Of a DNA stretch of 60,688 nucleotides, positions 26,075 to 34,493 are shown piece after piece. Both the position numbers and the translations under genes were made by a program. Source of the stretch: Bryobacteraceae bacterium (lineage in GTDB: Bacteria > Acidobacteriota > Terriglobia > Bryobacterales > Bryobacteraceae); assembly GCA_025928545.1 (NCBI GenBank), contig JAICJH010000041.1:1-60688 (forward strand). The letters run 5' to 3'. A model generated the notes under the pieces. The model ran no database searches. It was not told the DNA's origin and saw nothing but the letters and a program-made list of their open reading frames with translations. Position 1 is the stretch's first letter, and each line of letters begins with the position of its first letter.

Positions 26075-28897
26075 TCACTTGAGTACGATCTTCGTCTGGC
26101 GGTCGAGTTCCGGCTTCACTTCGGCAGCCATCTTGCTCTCCGACAAATTCCCTCCGAGAAAGCTGTTCAGGGCAGCAGCCGCTCGTGCCGGCGAACCAAT
26201 AACTGCATTACGATTCACGCACATAAGTTTGGTTTGGGGCCGTCCGGCAAGGTAGCCTTTCGTCCAGACGATGAGCCGCAGATACTCCTGTTTGAGACGA
26301 TTCTCACGAGCGGACGCGGCGTCCGATTTTCCGCCACGACGTTCAATCATCTTCCGTTGAGAGGCTAGAATATCTTCTAGGTTTCGCTCGATGAGTATGA
26401 CCCGGCAGGGGATACCTTGTGGCAAATTCTGGATCATCGGTGCCACAATCTTCACCACTTTGCCCCTTGCATCTTCGAGCCATGAGGTATCTTTTGCCAT
26501 TTGTCGGACTGGCTCGTACTCGAAATAACCGCGCGGGTTGTCCTCATCGGCATTGCGGAGGCCGTCCGTCAGGGGGGTCAGGCCACCGGCCACGAGCATT
26601 TGCATCAGCATAGACGTTCCGCTGCGGGGAAGGCCCGAAACAATCACCACTTCGTCCGTGATCGGCGGCAGCACACGCGACGAGGCGGCAAATGCGACCG
26701 GTCGCGGTGGCGGGCCTGATGAAACCGGCTGTGAAAATTTTTCCGAAGGCTCATGCAAATTGTGCCGAGCCGCACGCAACGCGGAATATGCAGTCGAATT
26801 GAGTGCGGAAGCACACGAATCCTGCAGGCGATGGCGGTAAGTCCAGCCAATCCAGAGAAGTGCCTCTGGGAAATTCGGATTGAGCGACAACGCGGCACGT
26901 AACGCGATCAACGCCTCTCCGCACAGACCGAGACGGACGAGGGCGATCCCGAGCAAATAATGACCTCGCGGATCCGTATCCAGCAAAGCAATGGCAGTGA
27001 GCGCGGAAGATGCGGCTGCCGTGAAATCCCCTTTGTGGAGCGACAATCGGCAAGCGGCCAAATGAACCCGGGAGTCGTTTGCATCGATTGCAATAGCCTG
27101 TTGCAGGACTGCCTGCGCTTCGCTCCAGCGGCCGAGCCGGCCAAGCAGTTCGATCTTGTCGGTGAACAGACCCGGGCGGATAAGATCTCCGGCAGGAATT
27201 CTTTCAAGGGCCTCGAGTGCCGCTGCCCAATTCCTCTTGGCAATATGGATCTGAGCCTCGAAATATTTCGCCAGAGAAGGGTCGAAGCGGCAGGTACGGC
27301 GCAGCCGTTTAAGTTCGGAACGCTGCTCCTGGCTGAGCGCGGGCTCGGCCGGGTTGCCGCGGGGATCTTTCGCGAGTTCACGCGCCTGGGTACGAAGGTC
27401 ATTCAGACGGCGAATCGCTGTCTCATAAACATCACGCCGACGGCCAGCCCAATCTTCGGCAATAGACTCCATTCCGGAGATCTGACGCAGCGCCTGGCAG
27501 GAGATGAATAGCCGCAGGGCGACACGTTGGTCGTCGGGATCGGCGTCGCGCAGTTCTCGAAGGATCGCGGACGCCTCGGTGTGACGCCCGGCATCCTGAA
27601 ACGCCTCCGCGAGGTTGGTACGCAAATCGGTTAAGGTGCGCTTGGTTGCCTTTTCATGATCGGCATCCGGCTCCTCCACGTACCCAAGCGCGACGAGTTG
27701 TTCCAGTGATTCGGTGGCGGCCACGGCATCCAGCTGCATGTGCGGGGGGTGGCAGCCATCCTTCCCGTCCACCTTTTCCCACGTCGGAATTCGCTGGATT
27801 TCGGGCAAATTCTCAAAAGCGGCAGAAATAGTTCTGCCTTCCATATCCGCGCCGGAAGGCAGGCCGAAAAGGTTGAGAACGGTCGGTGTGACATCGAGCA
27901 GGCCGACTCCGCCCAGGTCCGCCCCCTGACGGATGCCGGGACCCGCTATCAGGAAAACACCGTTGCTTCGATGCTCGCTTGCGGGGCCGGCATGGAGCTG
28001 CGGGATGAACGCCGGCCTCAGGTGATCGGGATGGAAGCCATGATCGGAAACGAGAATGACCGTTGCATCGTCGCCGGCCTTTGCCAGCAAAGTTCCGAGC
28101 ATTTTGTCGTGCAGTTGATAACCGGCCTGCAGCACGCCGTTGTAAAGATCGAAATCTTCCTCTGCGATGCCTGCCTGCCGGGGAGGATTGTACTTCATGA
28201 AGCCATGGCCGAAATGGTCAATGGCATCGAAGTAGACGGCGCATAAATCCCATGGCTCGCGATCCATCAACCACGTCGCAGCCGTGTGGATATTGGCGCA
28301 TTCCGCAGTCGTACGGGCAACTGAAAGCAGCCGGTGGTCTTTTTGCTGGTCGATTTCCAGTGCGCGCGGAACGAAGAAACTCAGCAGGTCGGCGGGGAGA
28401 TCTTCAGGGTTGAGTCGAAGCGCCGCAAGATCCTCGCCCAATTCCGGCGGGTGAACCATGCCCGGTACCAGCTTGAACTCCGGCGCACAACGGTGGAACT
28501 GATCGGAGACCATCACCCCCGCGATCGGCTCAGCCGGATAGCTGGGCCACCAGCCCACCACGATACTGCGAAGTCCGCTCTGGCCGAGGATATTCCACAG
28601 CGCTTTGCATTTCCGCGAAAGGTTGGTGATGCGCTGCACTCCGCGCCCGTCGCGGCGGGGCTCCGTGAAACCGTGGACGCCATGATCGAAAGCCCGCTTG
28701 CCGGTCGCAATGGAGGTCCAGAGCATCGGCGAGAAATTTGGCTGAAGGGTGGCAATTGCGGCGCTGCAGCCTCTGCTTTCAAGCCGGGAAAAATTCGGCA
28801 TCTTGCCCGCGGCCATTAACGGGCGAATCACTTTCCAATCGGCTGCATCCCAGCCGATCAGAAGGACCTTGCGCGATGAGGCCTTTCCTTCAGGCAT
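26075..28897 (-). CDS. Phosphodiesterase-TPR-sulfotransferase fusion protein
   Basis: A 940-residue protein with three parts. Residues 1 to about 400 are a type I phosphodiesterase/nucleotide pyrophosphatase of the alkaline phosphatase superfamily: metal site LIGWDAADW, nucleophile region PMLWTSIATG, and VSDHGFHPDH. Residues about 430-710 form TPR-like helical repeats (for example ALEALERIPAGD, AAASSALTAIALLD). Residues about 745-940 are a sulfotransferase with the PAPS-binding loop SGLPRSGTSML (about 754-764) and ERNLEDILAS. No signal peptide is visible. Such proteins might hydrolyse a phosphodiester or sulfate ester and transfer sulfate to a glycan, lipid or protein. The 5' end overlaps the preceding small gene by 8 nt. 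Confidence 0.85.
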   Translation of the reverse strand: MPEGKASSRKVLLIGWDAADWKVIRPLMAAGKMPNFSRLESRGCSAAIATLQPNFSPMLWTSIATGKRAFDHGVHGFTEPRRDGRGVQRITNLSRKCKALWNILGQSGLRSIVVGWWPSYPAEPIAGVMVSDQFHRCAPEFKLVPGMVHPPELGEDLAALRLNPEDLPADLLSFFVPRALEIDQQKDHRLLSVARTTAECANIHTAATWLMDREPWDLCAVYFDAIDHFGHGFMKYNPPRQAGIAEEDFDLYNGVLQAGYQLHDKMLGTLLAKAGDDATVILVSDHGFHPDHLRPAFIPQLHAGPASEHRSNGVFLIAGPGIRQGADLGGVGLLDVTPTVLNLFGLPSGADMEGRTISAAFENLPEIQRIPTWEKVDGKDGCHPPHMQLDAVAATESLEQLVALGYVEEPDADHEKATKRTLTDLRTNLAEAFQDAGRHTEASAILRELRDADPDDQRVALRLFISCQALRQISGMESIAEDWAGRRRDVYETAIRRLNDLRTQARELAKDPRGNPAEPALSQEQRSELKRLRRTCRFDPSLAKYFEAQIHIAKRNWAAALEALERIPAGDLIRPGLFTDKIELLGRLGRWSEAQAVLQQAIAIDANDSRVHLAACRLSLHKGDFTAAASSALTAIALLDTDPRGHYLLGIALVRLGLCGEALIALRAALSLNPNFPEALLWIGWTYRHRLQDSCASALNSTAYSALRAARHNLHEPSEKFSQPVSSGPPPRPVAFAASSRVLPPITDEVVIVSGLPRSGTSMLMQMLVAGGLTPLTDGLRNADEDNPRGYFEYEPVRQMAKDTSWLEDARGKVVKIVAPMIQNLPQGIPCRVILIERNLEDILASQRKMIERRGGKSDAASARENRLKQEYLRLIVWTKGYLAGRPQTKLMCVNRNAVIGSPARAAAALNSFLGGNLSESKMAAEVKPELDRQTKIVLK

Positions 28898-29258
28898 TTT
28901 GGCTCTTGATGGCAGGAATCCCGGCAGCTCCCAAAACGATGCGCGTCAGGCTGTCGGTTCCGGGCCGTAGCGGCAGAACGAGCTTGTGCTGTGGGTTCTC
29001 TTCATGGCGTGCGACGGAATCGTCGGGTTTGGGGTCGGCGGCCAGCAGGTCGAGCTCATCCTGCCCGGGTAACAGGCCGGCAGGAGGTGAATCGCCGCGG
29101 AGAACACGTGTATGGCTGCAGATGATGGAGGCGGAGGCTGCGGCGGCTGCCGCGGCGGAACCAGCGAGAGCATCGGAGTAAAGCGATATCCCGAGGGGCT
29201 GACGGCGATCTGCCCTGGAGGCATAAGCGCGAAGGCGGACACTGAGGTCGGTTTCCAT
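28890..29258 (-). CDS. Small protein of unknown function before the fusion gene
   Basis: A 122-residue protein with a basic N-terminus and a short Ala-rich hydrophobic stretch at about 31-47. The remainder is polar and acidic, with DELDLLAADPKPDD near the middle. The hydrophobic stretch could be a single membrane anchor. It begins 78 nt after rplI and overlaps the 940-residue gene by 8 nt, which supports a real coupled gene. It matches no family I recognise, and a competing frame covers part of the region, so it may be spurious. Confidence 0.45.
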   Translation of the reverse strand: METDLSVRLRAYASRADRRQPLGISLYSDALAGSAAAAAAASASIICSHTRVLRGDSPPAGLLPGQDELDLLAADPKPDDSVARHEENPQHKLVLPLRPGTDSLTRIVLGAAGIPAIKSQNA

Positions 29259-29336
29259 CAGGTGCTCCGATAAATCTCCCCGTGCGCGGCCGGCTCGGAA
29301 GTCGACCGCGGCAGCGGGAGTTGTATTGCGCGTTGT

Positions 29337-29783
29337 CTAGGCTTCCGCTACAACGGAAACGTTGACATCCGTCGAAACTTCACGATGCAGCCGGACAGTG
29401 ACTTTGTAGTCTCCCAGCGCGCGGATGGCTTCATCCAGCTGGATTTTGCGGCGGTCGATATTGAACTTCTGCGCGGTCAGAGCATCGGCGATATCGCTTG
29501 CCGTCACGGAACCGAACAGCTGTCCATTCTCACCGGCCTTCCGGGCGATCGTAATCGTAACCGCACCAAGCAGTTTGGACAAATCCTCGGATTCGGTCTT
29601 GAGAACCGCTTCCTTGCGGAGATGAGCCTGGCGTTCCTGCTCGACGATCTTCTTGTTGGAATCCGTCGCTGCCACGGCAAGCCGTTTCGGCAACAGATAA
29701 TTGCGGGCGTATCCGGCGGCGACTTTGACTACCTGGCCGCGGTTACCGAGTTTTTCGACGTCTTCTCTGAGAATGATATCCAT
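29337..29783 (-). CDS. rplI: 50S ribosomal protein L9
   Basis: A 148-residue protein of standard length. The N-terminal rRNA-binding domain begins MDIILREDVEKLGNRG and includes YARNYLLPK; a long connecting helix (about 45-75) leads to the C-terminal domain with GENGQLFGSVT. L9 binds 23S rRNA and helps keep the reading frame. It follows rpsR by 13 nt and is the last ribosomal gene of the cluster. Confidence 0.97.
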   Translation of the reverse strand: MDIILREDVEKLGNRGQVVKVAAGYARNYLLPKRLAVAATDSNKKIVEQERQAHLRKEAVLKTESEDLSKLLGAVTITIARKAGENGQLFGSVTASDIADALTAQKFNIDRRKIQLDEAIRALGDYKVTVRLHREVSTDVNVSVVAEA

Positions 29784-29796
29784 CGTTCTTCTCCTC

Positions 29797-30102
29797 TTAC
29801 ACCGATGCTGCGAAAGGCAGCAGAGCGATGTTGCGCGACTTGAAGATCGCGTCGGTCAGACGGCGCTGGTGGGGGGCACAGACGCCTGAGATGCGGCGTG
29901 GAACAATCTTGCCGCGTTCGGCAATGAAGGCCTGGAGCATCTTGACGTCTTTGTAATTGATATCGTCGATCTTCTCGACGCAGAAACGACAAACTTTCTT
30001 ACGGCGGAAATACTGCTTCCGGCCAACTGCTACTGCTTTATCGCCGCCTGTGGGGCGCTGATTTGCGGCGATCGGTCTTGCCCCGCGTGTGGGTTCAGCC
30101 AT
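29797..30102 (-). CDS. rpsR: 30S ribosomal protein S18
   Basis: A 101-residue S18 with an N-terminal extension of about 30 residues rich in Arg, Ala and Gly. The core begins at RRKKVCRFC and continues through [16 protein letters not shown] and the signature [19 protein letters not shown]. Three Cys (CRFC and GVC) with the following His suggest a zinc-binding form. It lies between rpsF and rplI; no ssb gene intervenes, unlike in many bacteria. Confidence 0.97.
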   Translation of the reverse strand: MAEPTRGARPIAANQRPTGGDKAVAVGRKQYFRRKKVCRFCVEKIDDINYKDVKMLQAFIAERGKIVPRRISGVCAPHQRRLTDAIFKSRNIALLPFAASV

Positions 30103-30117
30103 GATGAGATCTCCTGA

Positions 30118-30642
30118 TTATTCCTTGGGGGTTGCGGCTGCGGGTTCCGCGCCTGATACAGCGGCGGGTTCCGCGGGAACTGGAGCACCGGGCCCGGCGT
30201 GAGCGGGAACTACCGGCAAACCAGGGGCTGCGTGAGCTTCTTCCGAACCGCCACCCAGCATTTGCTGAGCGAGCGACGGTACGGCTGCCGCGGGCTTGGG
30301 CCGCCGCAGAGCGCGCTTCTCGCGAACCTTTTTCCGCTTCTCGATGCGCTTGAGTGTTTCATCGATGCGCACGGTCAGGAACTTAATGACCGAATCCTGC
30401 ACGCGCATACGGCGTTCGAATTCGCGAACGGCCTGCGAATCCGCAGTGAACGTCAGGAGAATGTAATAGCCTTCCCGCTGCTTTTCCACACGGTAGGCAA
30501 GCCGGCGCTTGCCCCACTTCTCGACCTTGTCGACTGTGCCGCCGGTGGCGGTGATGTTCTTCGACATCTGTTCGATGAGGTGGTCGATCTCTTCTTCTGT
30601 TGCATCGGGTTTCACGATGAACAGGTTTTCGTAGATTCTCAT
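30118..30642 (-). CDS. rpsF: 30S ribosomal protein S6 with C-terminal extension
   Basis: A 174-residue S6. Residues 1 to about 100 are the ferredoxin-like S6 fold ([34 protein letters not shown]). A basic segment follows (about 112-130) and then a tail of roughly 45 residues rich in Ala, Pro and Gly, longer than the usual S6 of about 100-135 residues. Its ATG overlaps the pth stop by 4 nt (ATGA), giving translational coupling. Confidence 0.96.
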   Translation of the reverse strand: MRIYENLFIVKPDATEEEIDHLIEQMSKNITATGGTVDKVEKWGKRRLAYRVEKQREGYYILLTFTADSQAVREFERRMRVQDSVIKFLTVRIDETLKRIEKRKKVREKRALRRPKPAAAVPSLAQQMLGGGSEEAHAAPGLPVVPAHAGPGAPVPAEPAAVSGAEPAAATPKE

Positions 30643-31235
30643 GCTTCCTCTGTTGTTGTGCCCGGGGCGCGACGGTTAAATCTGGTCATGGACAAGCTGA
30701 CACCCTCGGCAATGATGGATTCCGCTGCATCGGCTGCAAGGCCGATGAACTCCTCCAAAGTTTCGTTCTGCTGCCGCGAAAATCGCGACAACAAATAATC
30801 AGCGCCCCTACCCGCGGACAACTGATAGCCAGGGTGCACCCCCAGCCGCACTCTCGGAAACAACTGCGTTCCGATTTTATCGATCACATCCTGCACGCCG
30901 TTATGTCCGGCGGCCGACCCGTCCGGCCTGACCCGCAAAGAACCCCAGGGCAGCGCCAGCTCGTCGTAGACGAGGATCAAATCCTTTGGCTCCACTTCGT
31001 TCTTCTGCATCAGCGGCTTCACGGCAACTCCGCTGAGGTTCATGAACGTCTGTGGCTTTGCCAGAACCACAGTTTTACCGCAAATAGCGCCCTGGCCGAT
31101 GACCGCCTGGCATTCAACGCGCGAAAGGCGAATGGAATGCCGGGCTGCCAGAACGTCCACCACGAGAAAACCCAGATTATGGGGAGTCGCGGCGTACTGT
31201 TCGCCGGGATTACCCAAACCGGCCACCAGTAACAT
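30639..31235 (-). CDS. pth: Peptidyl-tRNA hydrolase
   Basis: A 198-residue hydrolase that frees tRNA from stalled peptidyl-t[21 protein letters not shown] has the catalytic His at about 20; [11 protein letters not shown] and [16 protein letters not shown] (with the Asp near 93) are classic, as is [13 protein letters not shown]. The C-terminal 15 residues are an unconserved acidic tail. It sits between rplY and rpsF, a common bacterial gene order, 51 nt after rplY. Confidence 0.97.
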   Translation of the reverse strand: MLLVAGLGNPGEQYAATPHNLGFLVVDVLAARHSIRLSRVECQAVIGQGAICGKTVVLAKPQTFMNLSGVAVKPLMQKNEVEPKDLILVYDELALPWGSLRVRPDGSAAGHNGVQDVIDKIGTQLFPRVRLGVHPGYQLSAGRGADYLLSRFSRQQNETLEEFIGLAADAAESIIAEGVSLSMTRFNRRAPGTTTEEA

Positions 31236-31286
31236 CTATTTACGCCCGCGCACAAGCAAGACGTACAGCCTGAGCGCCCATAAAAA

Positions 31287-31973
31287 CTACTTCTTCTTGC
31301 CCTTGTCGGCGGCGGGCGCTGCAGCTTCCTCTTCCTTCTTGCCCTTCTTGGCTGCCACTTCCGGTTCGCCGGCGGCGGGAGCGCCCTCAGCCGGAGCTGC
31401 CACAACTTCTTCCTTGATACCAACGACGTGAGCGATTACCGCTTCCGGCGCCGTCAGGACGCGAACACCGGGGGCTACCACAAGTTCCGAAACGCGGATG
31501 TTCGAGCCAATCATCAGCTCCGTTACATCGACATCGAACTGGTTCGGAATGTCATCGGGAATACATTCGATTTCCACCGAGCGCGTGACCACGTCGAGCA
31601 CGCCGCCCTGCTGTTTCACACCCTTCGGTTCGCCTGTGGTGTGGATCGGAATCGACACGCGGAGTTTGCGGGTGAGATCGATCCTTTTGAGATCGATGTG
31701 GATCAGAGTGTCTTTGACCGGATCGTACTGCTCATCGGCAACGATGACCGGCGTCCGTTCGACGCCCACGATCTCAACGTCGAAAATGGCGTTGTGGCCG
31801 GACTTGCCGCGGATAATTCTGAGGATGTCCTTTGGATTAACGCTGACGGCCTGGGGGTCTTTGAATGCCCCGTAAACGACAGCCGGAATCATGCCGGCAA
31901 CGCGCGTACGACGCGCTTCATTTTTTCCGCGGCTGGCGCGAGGCTGCGCCGCCACGATCGTGTCTAGTCTCAA
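31287..31973 (-). CDS. rplY: 50S ribosomal protein L25 (Ctc/TL5 type)
   Basis: A 228-residue two-domain L25. The N-terminal 5S-rRNA-binding domain (about 1-95) includes RTRVAGMIPAVVYG and VNPKDILRI. The C-terminal TL5/Ctc beta domain (about 100-185) includes SVEIECIPDDIPNQFDVDV. A Lys/Glu/Ala-rich tail follows from about 190. The start is TTG at 31971-31973, preceded at 7 nt by AAGGAGA (complement of 31981-31987); no in-frame ATG fits. It is the first gene of the L25-Pth-S6-S18-L9 cluster. Confidence 0.95.
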   Translation of the reverse strand: MRLDTIVAAQPRASRGKNEARRTRVAGMIPAVVYGAFKDPQAVSVNPKDILRIIRGKSGHNAIFDVEIVGVERTPVIVADEQYDPVKDTLIHIDLKRIDLTRKLRVSIPIHTTGEPKGVKQQGGVLDVVTRSVEIECIPDDIPNQFDVDVTELMIGSNIRVSELVVAPGVRVLTAPEAVIAHVVGIKEEVVAAPAEGAPAAGEPEVAAKKGKKEEEAAAPAADKGKKK

Positions 31974-32218
31974 GTTTAGATCTCCTTATATTCCGCAAGT
32001 CCGTTTCGGTTGGTGCTCCGAGTCGTGGGTTGCGTGCGGGGCCGTGAGGCAACCGCGTATCCCTTTCATTACAGGAATTTTTATGTTAGCACGGGGAGGT
32101 GGGGGACACCTTTTCGAGGCTCCGAACCGTCCAGTGAGAGCCTCGCAAAGTGGTATATCGTGTAGGGGTAACTTTCAGAGGGTCCCGCGCGAGAGACTTA
32201 ACACCCCGGAGAGCAACC

Positions 32219-33688
32219 ATGGAACGCAGAAATTTCATTCAGGGCGCGGCTGGCGGAATGTTACTCGCCGCAGCCGGTAATTTGCAGAGCCAGACAGCGC
32301 ATGACAAGACGATCGGCATTCAGGTAGGTGCGGTCTCGTTTATCGACGAAGGGACCGAAAAGGTATTGGACGAACTACAGCAGGACGGTTCGGTGAATAC
32401 CCTTTTTGTGGCGACCTTCACCTATGGAAGAGGAATTGCCGGCCGCCAGGTTCCCGGACAGCCGCTTCCGGATCACGGCAAGCAGGAATACGACACGGAA
32501 ACTTTCCATGGCGGCAGTTACACCGCCGTTCACCCGCAGTATTACAAGAACACCGTTCTGAAAGATTTTCGCGCCCCGGAATTCGGGAACTACGACGTGC
32601 TGGAATCAGTGCTCCCAGCCGCTCGCAAACGCGGAATGAAGACCATCTGCTGGTACGAAGATGTCTTCCGGGGAGACGTACCCAACATCGAAAAGCTCCA
32701 GGAAAAGGATTTGTATGGCAGGAACACGACTACTCTTTGTTTTAACAATCCCGATTACCGGAACTGGCTGATGGCTATCGCGGAGGATTGGTCGCGGTCC
32801 TACGAGATCGATGGAATTATGTGGGGCTCGGAACGGCAGGGCGCATTTTCCAACGCTCTCGGTGCGAGCCACGGTGGTTCCGACCCAGGTAAGGTCACCT
32901 GTTTTTGCAGCTTCTGCCAGACGAAGGCAAAGCAGCGGGGCATCAATGTCGAGCGTGCGCGGACGGGCTTTCTGGAACTCGAAAAATTTGTCCGGGCAGG
33001 CCGTGCCAAACAGCGCCCGATCGATGGCTACTATGTCGCCCTGTGGCGGCTGATGCTGAAGTATCCCGAACTGCTTTCATGGGAAATGCTCTGGACCGAC
33101 AGCTTACGGGAAACCTATGCCGCAATCTATCATCGGGTGAAAGAGGTGAGCCCGGCCATCGGCGTCGGCTGGCATATCTGGCACAACAACTCATTTAATC
33201 CCATTTACCGCGCAGAGCAGGACCTGGCCGAGTTGTCCCACTATTCGGATTTTCTGAAGATCGTCATCTACCACAACTGCGGCGGCGAAAGAATGGCGAC
33301 GTATATCAATAACGTTGGCTCTACGATCTACGGCGACGTTCCCGCGCAGGATCTTCTCGACTTCCACTACCGGGTATTGGATTACCGGGAGAAGAGCCTC
33401 GCGGAAATCTCCAGGACGGGATTATCCGCCGACTACGTTTACCGCGAAGCGAAGCGGGCCTTCGACGGGCTGTCGGGCACCAAAACGAAGCTGTGGCCGG
33501 GAATCGATATCGATATCCCGACTGCGGCCAATCATTCGAAATGTACACCTGACGGAACGAAGGAAGCCGTGCTCGCAGCCTTCCGCGCAGGCTCCCACGG
33601 CGTTATTCTGTCCCGCAAATATTCGGAGATGATGCTGGCCGATTTGAAGGGCGCTGGCGCGGCACTAAAACAACTGGGACTCGCCTGA
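32219..33688 (+). CDS. Tat-exported TIM-barrel protein, putative glycoside hydrolase
   Basis: A 489-residue protein with a twin-arginine-like signal (ERRNFIQGAAGG, then a hydrophobic stretch to about 20). The mature part looks like a (beta/alpha)8 barrel: KTICWYEDVF near 140, DGIMWGSERQGA near 197-208 and IGVGWHIWHNN near 315. FCSFCQTKAKQRG (about 225) adds a CxxC that may bind metal. Acidic residues in WYEDVF, WGSERQ and WPGIDIDIP are candidate catalytic groups. I do not recognise a CAZy family. The ATG at 32219 is preferred over one at 32150 because it begins the Tat motif. It is divergent from rplY. Confidence 0.7.
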   Translation: MERRNFIQGAAGGMLLAAAGNLQSQTAHDKTIGIQVGAVSFIDEGTEKVLDELQQDGSVNTLFVATFTYGRGIAGRQVPGQPLPDHGKQEYDTETFHGGSYTAVHPQYYKNTVLKDFRAPEFGNYDVLESVLPAARKRGMKTICWYEDVFRGDVPNIEKLQEKDLYGRNTTTLCFNNPDYRNWLMAIAEDWSRSYEIDGIMWGSERQGAFSNALGASHGGSDPGKVTCFCSFCQTKAKQRGINVERARTGFLELEKFVRAGRAKQRPIDGYYVALWRLMLKYPELLSWEMLWTDSLRETYAAIYHRVKEVSPAIGVGWHIWHNNSFNPIYRAEQDLAELSHYSDFLKIVIYHNCGGERMATYINNVGSTIYGDVPAQDLLDFHYRVLDYREKSLAEISRTGLSADYVYREAKRAFDGLSGTKTKLWPGIDIDIPTAANHSKCTPDGTKEAVLAAFRAGSHGVILSRKYSEMMLADLKGAGAALKQLGLA

Positions 33689-33698
33689 GCATGATTTG

Positions 33699-34379
33699 CT
33701 AGGGCGTCGGAGGAGGCGCGGCGCTCACCTGATAGGGAGCCGACGGCGCGCTACAGGTTTTCACACGCTCCGGATGAATCACTTTGCTTTCACCCTTCAG
33801 GAGCAACTCGTCGCCGCCATCTTTGATCCAGCATTCCTCGAACACCGAGCAATAGCAGACTCTGGTCCGGATGTGACCGCGTTCGCTGTTGAATTTATCG
33901 AAAACTTCCTGGCCGGTGTTTGTAAAACCCAGCGAGAGGAAGTCGACGTGCTCTCCGGCGCGCAATATTCGCGGCGAAGCGAGGCCGACTCCGGTTTGCA
34001 GGCTGCCGTTCTGGTGCCCGGCGGCTGGCATACAGCAGGCCTTCAGCAACTGACTGGGCGAAGCCATGGATTGCCCTCTCCACCACAATTCAAACGTTTC
34101 GATGCGCGCGGGGCCAATTCCCTCATTAGTAAGAACCAGCCTCACCTCGGGCGTGCCCTTCTCGTTGACATTATGGGTGCTGAAATCGATAAAGGGCCAC
34201 GAATTGGCCTCCACCATCCGCATATTCGCGTCGGCCATTTGCTGCATGGTTCGACCGTGCTCGATGGCCACGACAAGCGTGATCACGGAAACAAACATTG
34301 CGCTTACACCGAGCGCAATATCGAACCAACGGTGACCCGAATGATGGGCATGATGATGTGGCGCTTCCGGTGACTCCAT
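33699..34379 (-). CDS. Single-pass membrane protein, unknown function
   Basis: A 226-residue protein with a His-rich N-terminus (HHHAHHSGH, about 7-15), one membrane helix (about 19-41) and an exported domain. The exported domain carries PFIDFSTHNVNEKG, VRLVLTNEGIGPARIE and several Cys (CCMP, CYCSVFEECW). The ATG at 34377-34379 was chosen because the 38 residues of an earlier start are unlike a coding leader. The beta-rich external part resembles general single-domain sensor or adhesin-like proteins, but no family is recognised. The 3' end faces the convergent TIM-barrel gene at 10 nt. Confidence 0.6.
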   Translation of the reverse strand: MESPEAPHHHAHHSGHRWFDIALGVSAMFVSVITLVVAIEHGRTMQQMADANMRMVEANSWPFIDFSTHNVNEKGTPEVRLVLTNEGIGPARIETFELWWRGQSMASPSQLLKACCMPAAGHQNGSLQTGVGLASPRILRAGEHVDFLSLGFTNTGQEVFDKFNSERGHIRTRVCYCSVFEECWIKDGGDELLLKGESKVIHPERVKTCSAPSAPYQVSAAPPPTP

Positions 34380-34493
34380 AGTCGTGGTGTAGGTTAACAC
34401 AGACTTCGCGGCGATGCCCTGGTTTCCATGACATACTTGTCTGAAATAAGGCCGCCAACCGTGAATGGCGTCGGCCGGAAAGCTGGCAGTCAA

